The notes under the pieces: generated by a model | Seen by the model: only the letters and a program-made list of their open reading frames with translations | Databases searched by the model: none | What the model was told of the DNA's origin: nothing | Translations under genes and position numbers: made by a program | Shown here: positions 37,813 to 46,480 of the stretch, piece after piece | Position numbering within the stretch: the first letter of the stretch is position 1 | Layout of the letters: every line of letters starts with the position of its first letter | DNA from: Flavobacteriales bacterium | Lineage (GTDB): Bacteria; Bacteroidota; Bacteroidia; Flavobacteriales; TMED113 | NCBI GenBank assembly: GCA_002863085.1 | Contig: PKDT01000001.1 | Coordinates: forward strand, 1-55,199 | Reading direction: 5' to 3' | DNA length: 55,199 bases

Positions 37813-39846
37813 ATGAAAAATATTCCAATTTTCCTATTATTTACAATCAACTTAGTATTTGCACAAAATTCATCTGACTCAATAATCCAATTGAGTGAAG
37901 TTAACGCAACTTTTTTGGCAACAAAAAAAAGTCCTATCAACCACCAAAATATTCACATTGATTACATCAAAAATAAATCAGTGGGCCAAGAACCTTCTAT
38001 TTTACTTAGCAATACTCCCTCAATTACATATAGCGTTGATGGAGGTCATAGTCAAGGATATTCGTACTTTAGAATGAGAGGCTTAGATCAAACAAGAATA
38101 AATATTACAATTGATGGAGTTCCTCTAAATGACCCAATGAATCAAGCATTTTATTTCTCAAATTTTGCCAACTTACTTGGTTCTATTGAGATGATTCAAA
38201 TTCAACGAGGAGCAGGAATTTCTAAAAACGGAAATGCTAGTTATGCTGGTAGTATTGAACTATTTTCAAAAAAACTAAGTGATCCTCAGAGTTTTACTTT
38301 TGATATTGGTTACGGATCATACAACTCTTTTAAAACTTCTGCCTTTTTTAATTCTGGAATTAAAAACGGAAAGGCACTAAATTTAAGAGTTTCAAAAATT
38401 TACTCTGACGGATACAAAAATCATTCTTTTAACAATTCTCATTCATTAAACTTTTCTGGAGGTATTTTTCGTGATAAATCAATATGGAAACTAAGTGTGT
38501 TGGCGGGAAAACAAAAAAATGGGCTTGCATGGATGTCTGTTCCAGAAAATGACATTAACTGTTGTAAAACTACGAATGCAAATAGTGAATTTGAAGAAGA
38601 TGATTTTACTCAAGTTCAAACCAAAATCAACAACACTTTTTTAATAAATAAAAACAGCTCGGTAAAGTCAACTTTTTACTATACTTTTGCTGACGGCTGG
38701 TGGAACTTTGATTTGGATAACTATTATGGTGTTGATTCTGACGGCACTAATCTAACAAAAAATGAAATCAAGTCTGGAATGTTGGGTTTTTTTAGTAATT
38801 ACGAATACTTAGCTAAAAGCTTAAAATTCAACTTTGGTATTCATGGTAATACTTATAAAAATAATTACATTGAAAGCGACGCAAATTTAAATTCTATTTT
38901 TTATGATGTTGACAGGTTTAAAGAAGAACTAAGCACTTACACAAAAGTTGAATTCAACTTGGGCGAAAATTTTTTATTTTCCTCCGACATTCAGTTTAGA
39001 AAAACTAGTTTCGATTACGAGGGAGACGTAATGAAATTTAGAGAAATTTCGTGGAGTTTTATAAATCCAAAAATTGGCCTTAGTTATATAAGTCAAAACA
39101 ATGATGTTATTTATGTCAGTTTTGCGTCAACAGGAAGAGAGCCAGCCAAATATGACATGTTCCAAGGAAATGACATATTATCATATGTTCCTGGCGCTTT
39201 AGACTGGGACACCTATGAGTACATCGGCCCTGAATATGGAAATCAACTTATTTCCAAGAATCCTGAATTTGTAAATGATTTTGAATTTGGAGTTAGAAAG
39301 GAATTCAAAAATTTCAATATGAATTTAAATTTCTTTTACATGGATTTTAAAAACGAAAGGATACTTAATGGTCAAACTGGTCCAAGTGGCCTAGCTCTTA
39401 GATCTAGAGTTGATAACAGCCTTCGAACTGGATTAGAATTTTTTGGAGAATTATCAATTTTAAAGAATCTTAAACTAACAAATAATTCATCATACAATTA
39501 TAGTTCTGTAATACAAAATGATACAGAATTTACACCCATTCTTACGCCTGAGATAATAATCAATCAAGAGATAAGCTATTCAATTAAAAATGCAACTTTA
39601 AATCTTTCAGCTAGATATCAAAGTGATTCGTACATGAATTTTGAAAACTCAGAAAGTCTAGCTGACTATTTTTTGTTAAATGCAAGAATCGACTATAAAT
39701 ATGGTAATTATTTTACTTCATTATATTTAAATAACGTCACGGACATACATTACTTTAACAATGGAGAAGTAAACTCAGAAGGTCAAAGAAGCTATTGGGT
39801 TCAACCACCTAGAAACTTTTTTATATCGGTTGGATGTAATTTCTAA
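37813..39846 (+). CDS. TonB-dependent outer-membrane receptor, predicted thiamin or thiamin-precursor uptake
   Basis: 677 aa; signal peptide, plug domain SYFRMRGLDQTRINITIDGVPLNDPMNQAFYFSNFANLLGSIEMIQIQRGAG, barrel with C-terminal aromatic ending SVGCNF; directly behind the TPP riboswitch. Confidence 0.92.
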   Translation: MKNIPIFLLFTINLVFAQNSSDSIIQLSEVNATFLATKKSPINHQNIHIDYIKNKSVGQEPSILLSNTPSITYSVDGGHSQGYSYFRMRGLDQTRINITIDGVPLNDPMNQAFYFSNFANLLGSIEMIQIQRGAGISKNGNASYAGSIELFSKKLSDPQSFTFDIGYGSYNSFKTSAFFNSGIKNGKALNLRVSKIYSDGYKNHSFNNSHSLNFSGGIFRDKSIWKLSVLAGKQKNGLAWMSVPENDINCCKTTNANSEFEEDDFTQVQTKINNTFLINKNSSVKSTFYYTFADGWWNFDLDNYYGVDSDGTNLTKNEIKSGMLGFFSNYEYLAKSLKFNFGIHGNTYKNNYIESDANLNSIFYDVDRFKEELSTYTKVEFNLGENFLFSSDIQFRKTSFDYEGDVMKFREISWSFINPKIGLSYISQNNDVIYVSFASTGREPAKYDMFQGNDILSYVPGALDWDTYEYIGPEYGNQLISKNPEFVNDFEFGVRKEFKNFNMNLNFFYMDFKNERILNGQTGPSGLALRSRVDNSLRTGLEFFGELSILKNLKLTNNSSYNYSSVIQNDTEFTPILTPEIIINQEISYSIKNATLNLSARYQSDSYMNFENSESLADYFLLNARIDYKYGNYFTSLYLNNVTDIHYFNNGEVNSEGQRSYWVQPPRNFFISVGCNF

Positions 39847-40572
39847 TTACTTTTTGTATTTTTCTTCAACAATCTCTGCGGATACTATTCCAGTTGGAAC
39901 AGCAATAATTCCATAACCGAGAATCATTATAAAAGTTGCAATAATTTTACCCAATATGGTTACTGGCACTACGTCTCCATATCCCACTGTTGTTAATGTT
40001 ACTATTGACCAATAAATACGTTCAGGGAGGGTATTGAAACCATTTTGTTGACCTTCAACAATATACATTATAGAGCCTAGAACAACAGCTAACAATAAAA
40101 CAAATAGTACAAAAGCAAGTATTTTTGGTCTAGATTTATCTAGTGCAATCATCATTATATTACCACCGGTCATATATTTTTTTAATTTAAACACCCGGAA
40201 AACTCTTATGAGTCTCAATATTCTTATGTCTAATAAAACTCCAATTGGCGGATATAGTGTTCTTAAATATGTTGGTATAATTGCTAAAAAATCTATAATT
40301 CCCCACCATGACACTATATACTTGAAGCGTTTTTTTGAGGAATATATTCTTAAAGCATACTCTATTGTAAATAAAATTGTAAAAAACCACTCTGTAAAAA
40401 GTAATAACCTACCCCAATCTTTTTCAATCGATGGAACGCTCTCTAAAATTACGCCAATACATGAAAGGACAATAAAAATTAACAGCCAAACATCAAATAA
40501 ATAAGCATACCTTCCATTTGTGGTGAAAATAATATTATGAATTTTTCCTTTAAGGGGGGTTTTTTTTGCCAT
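39847..40572 (-). CDS. Voltage-gated ion (potassium) channel
   Basis: 241 aa; S4-like DIRILRLIRVFRVFKLKKY, selectivity filter TLTTVGYGDVVP. Confidence 0.92.
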   Translation of the reverse strand: MAKKTPLKGKIHNIIFTTNGRYAYLFDVWLLIFIVLSCIGVILESVPSIEKDWGRLLLFTEWFFTILFTIEYALRIYSSKKRFKYIVSWWGIIDFLAIIPTYLRTLYPPIGVLLDIRILRLIRVFRVFKLKKYMTGGNIMMIALDKSRPKILAFVLFVLLLAVVLGSIMYIVEGQQNGFNTLPERIYWSIVTLTTVGYGDVVPVTILGKIIATFIMILGYGIIAVPTGIVSAEIVEEKYKK

Positions 40573-40628
40573 TAGACTTCACTATATTGTTCAAATATAT
40601 AACAATTATAAATTACAAAACTATTTTA

Positions 40629-40763
40629 ATGTATGATAAAAAATTCAAGTTTATTGCAATTTTAGGCTTAATTCTAACAATCATCGGATTTCTTACAGGA
40701 AAGTTTTTCTTCTTATTATTACTATTTCCTTTCGGTTTTGGTTTTTTTAAAAAAAATAATTAG
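40629..40763 (+). CDS. Small hydrophobic protein (44 aa)
   Basis: MYDKKFKFIAILGLILTIIGFLTGKFFFLLLLFPFGFGFFKKNN. ATG-initiated alternative to the TTG-started ORF at 40566; likely two hydrophobic segments. Confidence 0.45.
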   Translation: MYDKKFKFIAILGLILTIIGFLTGKFFFLLLLFPFGFGFFKKNN

Positions 40764-41674
40764 TCAAAACTAAAAACAGCATAAACTGCACGATGATCAG
40801 ACTCGAAATCAATCAATTTTATATCGGATTGATCGTCAGGACCTATAATTTTAAAATCGTTTACATTTAATAAGGAATTATGGTAAATCATATCAATCCT
40901 GTCATAAACTTCATCATTACTTATTTGTGGAGTCCAAGTATAGCCAGGAAATTGAACTGGACTGCTGAATAATTCTCTATATGAGTCTTTCATTCCAACA
41001 TTAGATATTTTATTAGATGTTGGCCAGTCGACTGTAAATTGATTGTTGTTGATTAAAAATCTAACGGGATTTTCTGCATTTTCAACCCAGTCGAGATGAG
41101 ATGGTTCGTTAAAGTCTCCACATATTATTAATGGTTCATTTTTAATCACAAGGTTGATATTATCGACTAAAACATCAACATTTGCCCCACGAGTTTGTTC
41201 AGCCTGATGAATAGCTTGTGAATCAGTGGTTATTAGCGTATCACGAATGTCATAAGGTTGATACGGAAATGCTTTCAAGTGAACATTCATAAAGTTAATA
41301 GCTTTATCAGGAGATAATTCTATTTTTATATGTATGTCGTTAATAACCTCAATTGGAAATCTAGACAGATAAGCCGTACTCATTCCATCACTTCCAAAAA
41401 AACAATAATTATATCTGTCAGCGATTTGTTTACCGATTTCATATGACTCTTGAAGACCTATTATATCTGGATTAACCTGGTCGATAACGGCACTGACACT
41501 ATTCAAAGAAGTATTGTTTAATCTGTTAAAAGATAGAACTGAAAAGTCAGACTTTTGTAATTGCACGTCACCACATAATTCAATATATCGTTGATCAATA
41601 TTTATATTATTATCTTCGCAGCCTAGGATTAAAAATGATGAGATAATGAAGAGTATTGTTTTTTTCATAAACAT
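40760..41674 (-). CDS. Endonuclease/exonuclease/phosphatase family lipoprotein
   Basis: Lipobox FLILGC; FSVLSFNRLNN, VNPDIIGLQESYE, LIICGDFNEPSHLDW, ESDHRAVYAVF. Confidence 0.88.
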   Translation of the reverse strand: MFMKKTILFIISSFLILGCEDNNINIDQRYIELCGDVQLQKSDFSVLSFNRLNNTSLNSVSAVIDQVNPDIIGLQESYEIGKQIADRYNYCFFGSDGMSTAYLSRFPIEVINDIHIKIELSPDKAINFMNVHLKAFPYQPYDIRDTLITTDSQAIHQAEQTRGANVDVLVDNINLVIKNEPLIICGDFNEPSHLDWVENAENPVRFLINNNQFTVDWPTSNKISNVGMKDSYRELFSSPVQFPGYTWTPQISNDEVYDRIDMIYHNSLLNVNDFKIIGPDDQSDIKLIDFESDHRAVYAVFSFD

Positions 41675-41729
41675 AATCGATAAATTAATTTATCTCGAAA
41701 CTTAAAATAAAACTTAAAATAAAGCAAAT

Positions 41730-42755
41730 TTAGTTAGAATGATTTTTTATATAATTTCTCCATTTTTGAAGTATATTAGAAAAATCTTCAGGTAATTCGC
41801 ATTCAAAGGAAACTTTCTTATTTGTAATTGGGTGTACAAAACTTAATAATTTAGCGTGAAGAGCTTGTCTAGGTAAAATCTTGAAACAATTATTTACAAA
41901 TTGTCGGTATTTTGAAAATGTTGTTCCTCTCAAGATCTTATCACCACCGTACTCATCATCATTAAATATGGGATGTCCAATGTGACTCATATGTACTCTA
42001 ATTTGGTGAGTCCTTCCTGTTTCAAGGTTACATTTTATTAAAGTAACATATCTAAACCTTTCAATTACCTCGAAATGAGTAATTGCTTGTTTTCCGTGGT
42101 CAGAACTATCATATACAGTCATTTTTTTTCTATTTTTTTTATCTCTTCCAATGAAGCCTGTAATTGTTCCTTTGTCTTTATCAAAATCTCCCCAAACCAA
42201 GGCAAAATATGTTCTTTTAATAGATCTATCGGAAAACTGTGATGACAGATTTGTTAGTGCAACTTCGTTCCTTGCAATCACAATAAGACCCGTAGTATTC
42301 TTATCTAATCTGTGTACAAGACCTGGTCTTTCGTTGTTAAAGTCGCCTTTTATATCCTTGAATCTATGAAGTATTGCATGTACTAACGTACCTGAGTAGT
42401 GTCCGTAACTAGGGTGAACAACCATGTTACTTTTTTTGTTAATAACAACAATATTATCGTCTTCAAATACAACATTTAAAGGAATATCTTCAGGTATTAT
42501 TTCTTTATTTATAGGTTCAAATTCAAATTTTAACTTTATAATATCTCCTGGCTTAACCTTGTAATTTGACTTAATAATTTTATCATTACAAAAAACATTA
42601 CCTGAGTTAATACACTTTTGAATCTTTGACCTCGTAGAGTTTGGAACTCTTAACATTAAAAACTTATCAATTCTTATGATTTCATTGTTTTTATCAACAA
42701 TAAACGAGTGATGTTCATGTAGCTCTTCTTTAGAATAAAAAATATCACTTTTCAT
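41730..42755 (-). CDS. rluD: Ribosomal large subunit pseudouridine synthase (RluD family)
   Basis: S4 domain then RPGLVHRLDKNTTGLIVIARNEVAL, LETGRTHQIRVHMSHIGHPIFND. Confidence 0.95.
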   Translation of the reverse strand: MKSDIFYSKEELHEHHSFIVDKNNEIIRIDKFLMLRVPNSTRSKIQKCINSGNVFCNDKIIKSNYKVKPGDIIKLKFEFEPINKEIIPEDIPLNVVFEDDNIVVINKKSNMVVHPSYGHYSGTLVHAILHRFKDIKGDFNNERPGLVHRLDKNTTGLIVIARNEVALTNLSSQFSDRSIKRTYFALVWGDFDKDKGTITGFIGRDKKNRKKMTVYDSSDHGKQAITHFEVIERFRYVTLIKCNLETGRTHQIRVHMSHIGHPIFNDDEYGGDKILRGTTFSKYRQFVNNCFKILPRQALHAKLLSFVHPITNKKVSFECELPEDFSNILQKWRNYIKNHSN

Positions 42756-42758
42756 AAA

Positions 42759-43505
42759 CTAGTTGACTATTGTGTCTGAACACCAGACAGAAATGAATGC
42801 ACCCAATGTAATTTTATCACCAATTTCAGGACTCTGTTTGAATACAGTTGAACTAGTTGTATCATTATTATTGAAATGTACTTCACCTAGGTTTAATGAC
42901 ATAGAATTTAATTTTTTCTTTAGGTCCTGTATTTTTATTCCAGTCAAGTCGGGTGCTTTAATATATTCAACTTTTCCATCACCCAAATAAAGATCAACCG
43001 TTGAAAACTTTGGTAGACTATCATTTTGCTCAATTATCTTCCCATCGTATTTTGAATTTATTAAAACATCTCTAGCAAAATATTCTTGATAATAAAGATT
43101 TCCAACTCGTAATGCACTATTATTTAATAAGTTAATTGATTGTCTGAGTGACTTGTTGATTAAATTTGGAAAAATAACATAGCTAACTGATACTGGATTG
43201 ATTGTCAAATAAATCTTCCTACCAGGCTTGACCTTTGAGTCACTTATTGGATTGTGAGACAAAATAGAACCTCTGGAGAAGTTTGGATCAAATGCTGCAG
43301 AATCAATAATTACGTAATTTAAATTAATTGACTTCAGGGTGTCATCTACTTGCTTTAAAGTTAGACCTTTTAAATTTGGAACATTGATATTATTGTTATG
43401 GAGTGTGTATTTTTTTAAGCCATAATTTGTCATTACAAAGAAAATGACCGCGAATATCAATAACCCAAAGGTCCAAATTAAATAAAATCGAATATTGAGA
43501 TTCAT
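42759..43505 (-). CDS. PASTA-domain membrane protein
   Basis: N-terminal TM plus PASTA repeats (VPNLKGLTLKQVDDTLKSINLNYVIIDS...VKPGRKIYLTI; APDLTGIKIQDLKKKLNSMSLNLGEV). Track start 43565 is a TTG; the ATG at 43505 is preferred. Confidence 0.9.
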   Translation of the reverse strand: MNLNIRFYLIWTFGLLIFAVIFFVMTNYGLKKYTLHNNNINVPNLKGLTLKQVDDTLKSINLNYVIIDSAAFDPNFSRGSILSHNPISDSKVKPGRKIYLTINPVSVSYVIFPNLINKSLRQSINLLNNSALRVGNLYYQEYFARDVLINSKYDGKIIEQNDSLPKFSTVDLYLGDGKVEYIKAPDLTGIKIQDLKKKLNSMSLNLGEVHFNNNDTTSSTVFKQSPEIGDKITLGAFISVWCSDTIVN

Positions 43506-43592
43506 AATTTGATTATGGCAACTATTAATGTAATATTTAAGAAAAATACAAAAATTAAAAAACAAATTTTATATTTAGTTTAAATAATAAAT

Positions 43593-44543
43593 ATGATGGA
43601 AAATATTGCAATTCTTTGTGGTGGAAATTCTGATGAAAAAATTATTTCTATTGATAGTGCACAAAATATTTATGAAAATATCGACAAAAATAAGTACAAT
43701 GCTTTTAAAATTATTCATAGAGACAATTTAATTTTTGAAGTACTACATAACAAAAAAAAAATACAGGTAAAAAATAATGATTTTTCATTTCTGATTGATA
43801 ATAACAAATATAGAATAGATAAGGTGTTCATGATGATTCATGGAGACCCCGGAGAAAATGGAAATTTATGTGATTTTTTTGATGACTTAAATATTCCTTA
43901 CACAAACAGCAACAAAGAGATTTCAAATATTACTTTCGACAAATACTTATGCAATACCCTTTTAAAAAAAAAAGGTTTTGACGTACCATCTTCATTTATT
44001 TACAGTGACGACTGTAAAATAAATTTCCCATGTATTATAAAGCCTACGTCTAGTGGATCAAGCTTAGGAATTTCCAAAGTTAATCACACAAATGAAGTCT
44101 CATCTGCTCTGGAAAAAGCTAAAAAAAGTGGTAACAAAATTATGATTGAAGAATTCCTTGAGGGCAGAGAATTTACATGTGCAGTATTTAGATCAAAAAA
44201 AAAAATAATTAGTCTTCCAATTACAGAAATAATAAGTTTCAATGACTTCTTCGACTATGATGCAAAATATAATAATAAATCCCTTGAAGTCACACCTGCA
44301 AAAATCCCAAAAAGTATTGCTAAAAATATTAAATCCTTGAGCAAGGAAATTTATGCCAAACTATCTATGAGAGGTATTGTTAGAATAGATTACATTCTTC
44401 ATAATAAGAAACCATTTATTATCGAAATTAACACGGTACCAGGCTTTTCAAAAAAAAGTATTGTTCCTCAAATGTTGAAAAGTGAAAATATTAAGATAAG
44501 TGATTTTATCTCTGAACAATTAGATGAACTTGATTCAAATTAG
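43593..44543 (+). CDS. ddl: D-alanine--D-alanine ligase
   Basis: MIHGDPGENGNLCDFFDDLNIPYTNS, IKPTSSGSSLGISKV, IEEFLEGREFTCAVF, IEINTVPGFSKKSIVPQM. Confidence 0.95.
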   Translation: MMENIAILCGGNSDEKIISIDSAQNIYENIDKNKYNAFKIIHRDNLIFEVLHNKKKIQVKNNDFSFLIDNNKYRIDKVFMMIHGDPGENGNLCDFFDDLNIPYTNSNKEISNITFDKYLCNTLLKKKGFDVPSSFIYSDDCKINFPCIIKPTSSGSSLGISKVNHTNEVSSALEKAKKSGNKIMIEEFLEGREFTCAVFRSKKKIISLPITEIISFNDFFDYDAKYNNKSLEVTPAKIPKSIAKNIKSLSKEIYAKLSMRGIVRIDYILHNKKPFIIEINTVPGFSKKSIVPQMLKSENIKISDFISEQLDELDSN

Positions 44544-45104
44544 AAAATTCACCAACTTTTCAATTGCTTTTGACCTATGGCTTATCTTATTTTTTAATTT
44601 GAAGGGCATTTGTGCAAAAGTATCGTCAAATCCGTTGGGCACAAATATTGAATCATAACCAAATCCATTTTTTCCCTGTGGAAATCTAGTAATTTCACCA
44701 TGACATTCACCTGTGAAAAAAAAGTGATCTGATTTGTTTTTAAGACAAATGACCGTTTTAAACTTAGCCTGTCTATCATTCTGATCTTTCAACTCATTGA
44801 GAAGTTTTCTAATATTTGCGTCAGTGTTACATTCACTGCCTGCATACCGTGCTGAAAAAACTCCAGGCCTACCATTCAAGCAACTTACAATGAGGCCTGA
44901 GTCATCAGAGATAGTATCAATACCACAATGATGAAAAATTGTTAGAGATTTTATATAAGAATTTTCATGAAAAGTAGAACCTGTTTCATCAATTTCACTA
45001 TGAAATCCAATATCATCAAGACTTAAAATATCAAACTTTTTCAACTTTTCTTTAATTTCCTTTAATTTATTTTTATTTGAGGAAGCGAGAACATATTTAT
45101 TCAT
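44535..45104 (-). CDS. rdgB: XTP/dITP diphosphatase (RdgB/HAM1)
   Basis: VLASSNKNKLKEIKE, TISDDSGLIVSCLNGRPGVFSARYAG, GFGYDSIFVPNGFDDTFAQM. Confidence 0.95.
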   Translation of the reverse strand: MNKYVLASSNKNKLKEIKEKLKKFDILSLDDIGFHSEIDETGSTFHENSYIKSLTIFHHCGIDTISDDSGLIVSCLNGRPGVFSARYAGSECNTDANIRKLLNELKDQNDRQAKFKTVICLKNKSDHFFFTGECHGEITRFPQGKNGFGYDSIFVPNGFDDTFAQMPFKLKNKISHRSKAIEKLVNFLI

Positions 45105-45537
45105 TATGATATGGATGATTATTTGTGATTGTTAGAGACCTATATACTTGTTCAACAATTAAAAGTCTGGCAAACAAATGAGTTAGTGTCATTTTAGACA
45201 ATGACATTACATAATTAGATTTGTCTAAAATTGTATTATTAAAGCCATTAGAGTCGCCAACAAGAAAACAAATTGTATCAAAACAATTTATATTAAATTC
45301 TAAAAATTCAGAAAAAGATTTAGAATTGATTTCTTTCCCTGACTCGTCCAAACAAATTATAAAGTTTTTTTTAATGAACAAATTCTCCAATTTACTTTCA
45401 AGCTTATTATTATTTTTTTCATAAAAATAGATTATTTCAGACTTAACAAAAAAATTAATTCTTTTATTATACTGCTCAACCAATTGAGTTATAACTGATG
45501 ATTTTTTTTTCCCTAGAAATATGAACCTAATTTTCAC
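45097..45537 (-). CDS. rlmH: 23S rRNA pseudouridine1915 N3-methyltransferase
   Basis: KIRFIFLGKKK, FIICLDESGKEINSKSFSEFL, CFLVGDSNGF, SLSKMTLTHLFARLLIVEQVYRSLTITNNHPYHNE. Likely GTG start at 45537. Confidence 0.95.
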   Translation of the reverse strand: MKIRFIFLGKKKSSVITQLVEQYNKRINFFVKSEIIYFYEKNNNKLESKLENLFIKKNFIICLDESGKEINSKSFSEFLEFNINCFDTICFLVGDSNGFNNTILDKSNYVMSLSKMTLTHLFARLLIVEQVYRSLTITNNHPYHNE

Positions 45538-45553
45538 CAAAAAAATAATTTCA

Positions 45554-45576
45554 TTAATTTGTACAATGCAAATTAA
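45554..45576. repeat. Interrupted palindrome TTAATTTG-N7-CAAATTAA in the rlmH/nadC divergent gap
   Basis: Perfect 8-bp arms (45554-45561, 45569-45576) separated by TACAATG. Confidence 0.7.
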
Positions 45577-45584
45577 GCTTTTAT

Positions 45585-46424
45585 ATGAACAATCAAATAT
45601 CTGAATTTATAAAAAATGCACTCAAAGAAGATGTTTACAGTGGTGATGTTACATCTTTAGCTTGTCTTGATGAAAATACAATGGGTGAAATTAAACTTAT
45701 AGCTAAGGATGACTGCTATATTTCTGGATTAAAGCTGGCAAATCACATTTATAATTTTTTCGACAATAAAGTTGTTCCATCATTTTTTTTTCATGATGGT
45801 GATTTTGTTAAAAAAAATAGTGTAGTTTTTTCTGCCATAGGAAAGCAAAGGTCTCTACTAGCAACAGAGAGATTGATTTTAAACTGTATGCAACGTATGA
45901 GCGGCATAACTACTAAAACAAAAAAAATTGTTGAAGAAATCAAAGGAACGAACGTAAAAATATTAGATACTAGAAAAACATGTCCAAACATTAGATTTCT
46001 TGATAAGCTAGCTGTTAAACTTGGAGGTGGTTTCAATCACAGATTTGGATTATATGATCAAATGATGATAAAAGAAAATCATATTGACTTTTGTGGCGGA
46101 ATAGAAAAATCTATTAAAAAATGTGTCAATTATAATAAGCTTAAAGGAAATAAAATTCCAATAATCATAGAAGTCAGAAATATCGAAGAACTACAAAAGG
46201 TATTAAATGTCGGAGGAGTAAACAGAATTATTCTAGACAACTTCAATATCAAAATGACCAAAGAGGCAGTAAGATTAACAAACTCTAAAATTTCACTTGA
46301 GTCTTCTGGAAATATTACTATTGAAAATATTCGAAAATACGCAGAATGTGGAGTTAATTATATTTCAGTTGGCAGTTTAACACACTCTGTCAAAAGCATT
46401 GATTTAAGCATGTTAATTACATAA
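45585..46424 (+). CDS. nadC: Nicotinate-nucleotide pyrophosphorylase (carboxylating)
   Basis: LKEDVYSGDVTSLA, ATERLILNCMQRMSGITTKT, ILDTRKTCPNIRFLDKLAVKLGGGFNHRFGLYDQMMIKENHI, LESSGNITIENIRKYAECGVNYISVGSLTHS. Confidence 0.96.
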   Translation: MNNQISEFIKNALKEDVYSGDVTSLACLDENTMGEIKLIAKDDCYISGLKLANHIYNFFDNKVVPSFFFHDGDFVKKNSVVFSAIGKQRSLLATERLILNCMQRMSGITTKTKKIVEEIKGTNVKILDTRKTCPNIRFLDKLAVKLGGGFNHRFGLYDQMMIKENHIDFCGGIEKSIKKCVNYNKLKGNKIPIIIEVRNIEELQKVLNVGGVNRIILDNFNIKMTKEAVRLTNSKISLESSGNITIENIRKYAECGVNYISVGSLTHSVKSIDLSMLIT

Positions 46425-46480
46425 TCTGTCCCATTGAAATTAACAAACTATATTTTATTATCTTAGCAAAAAAAATTCTC

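Noticed and set aside
37668-37940. 90-aa minus ORF across the TPP riboswitch
   Set aside because: Overlaps the riboswitch and the receptor start on the opposite strand; no coding evidence.
40208-40504. 98-aa + strand ORF
   Set aside because: Antisense to the voltage-gated channel gene.
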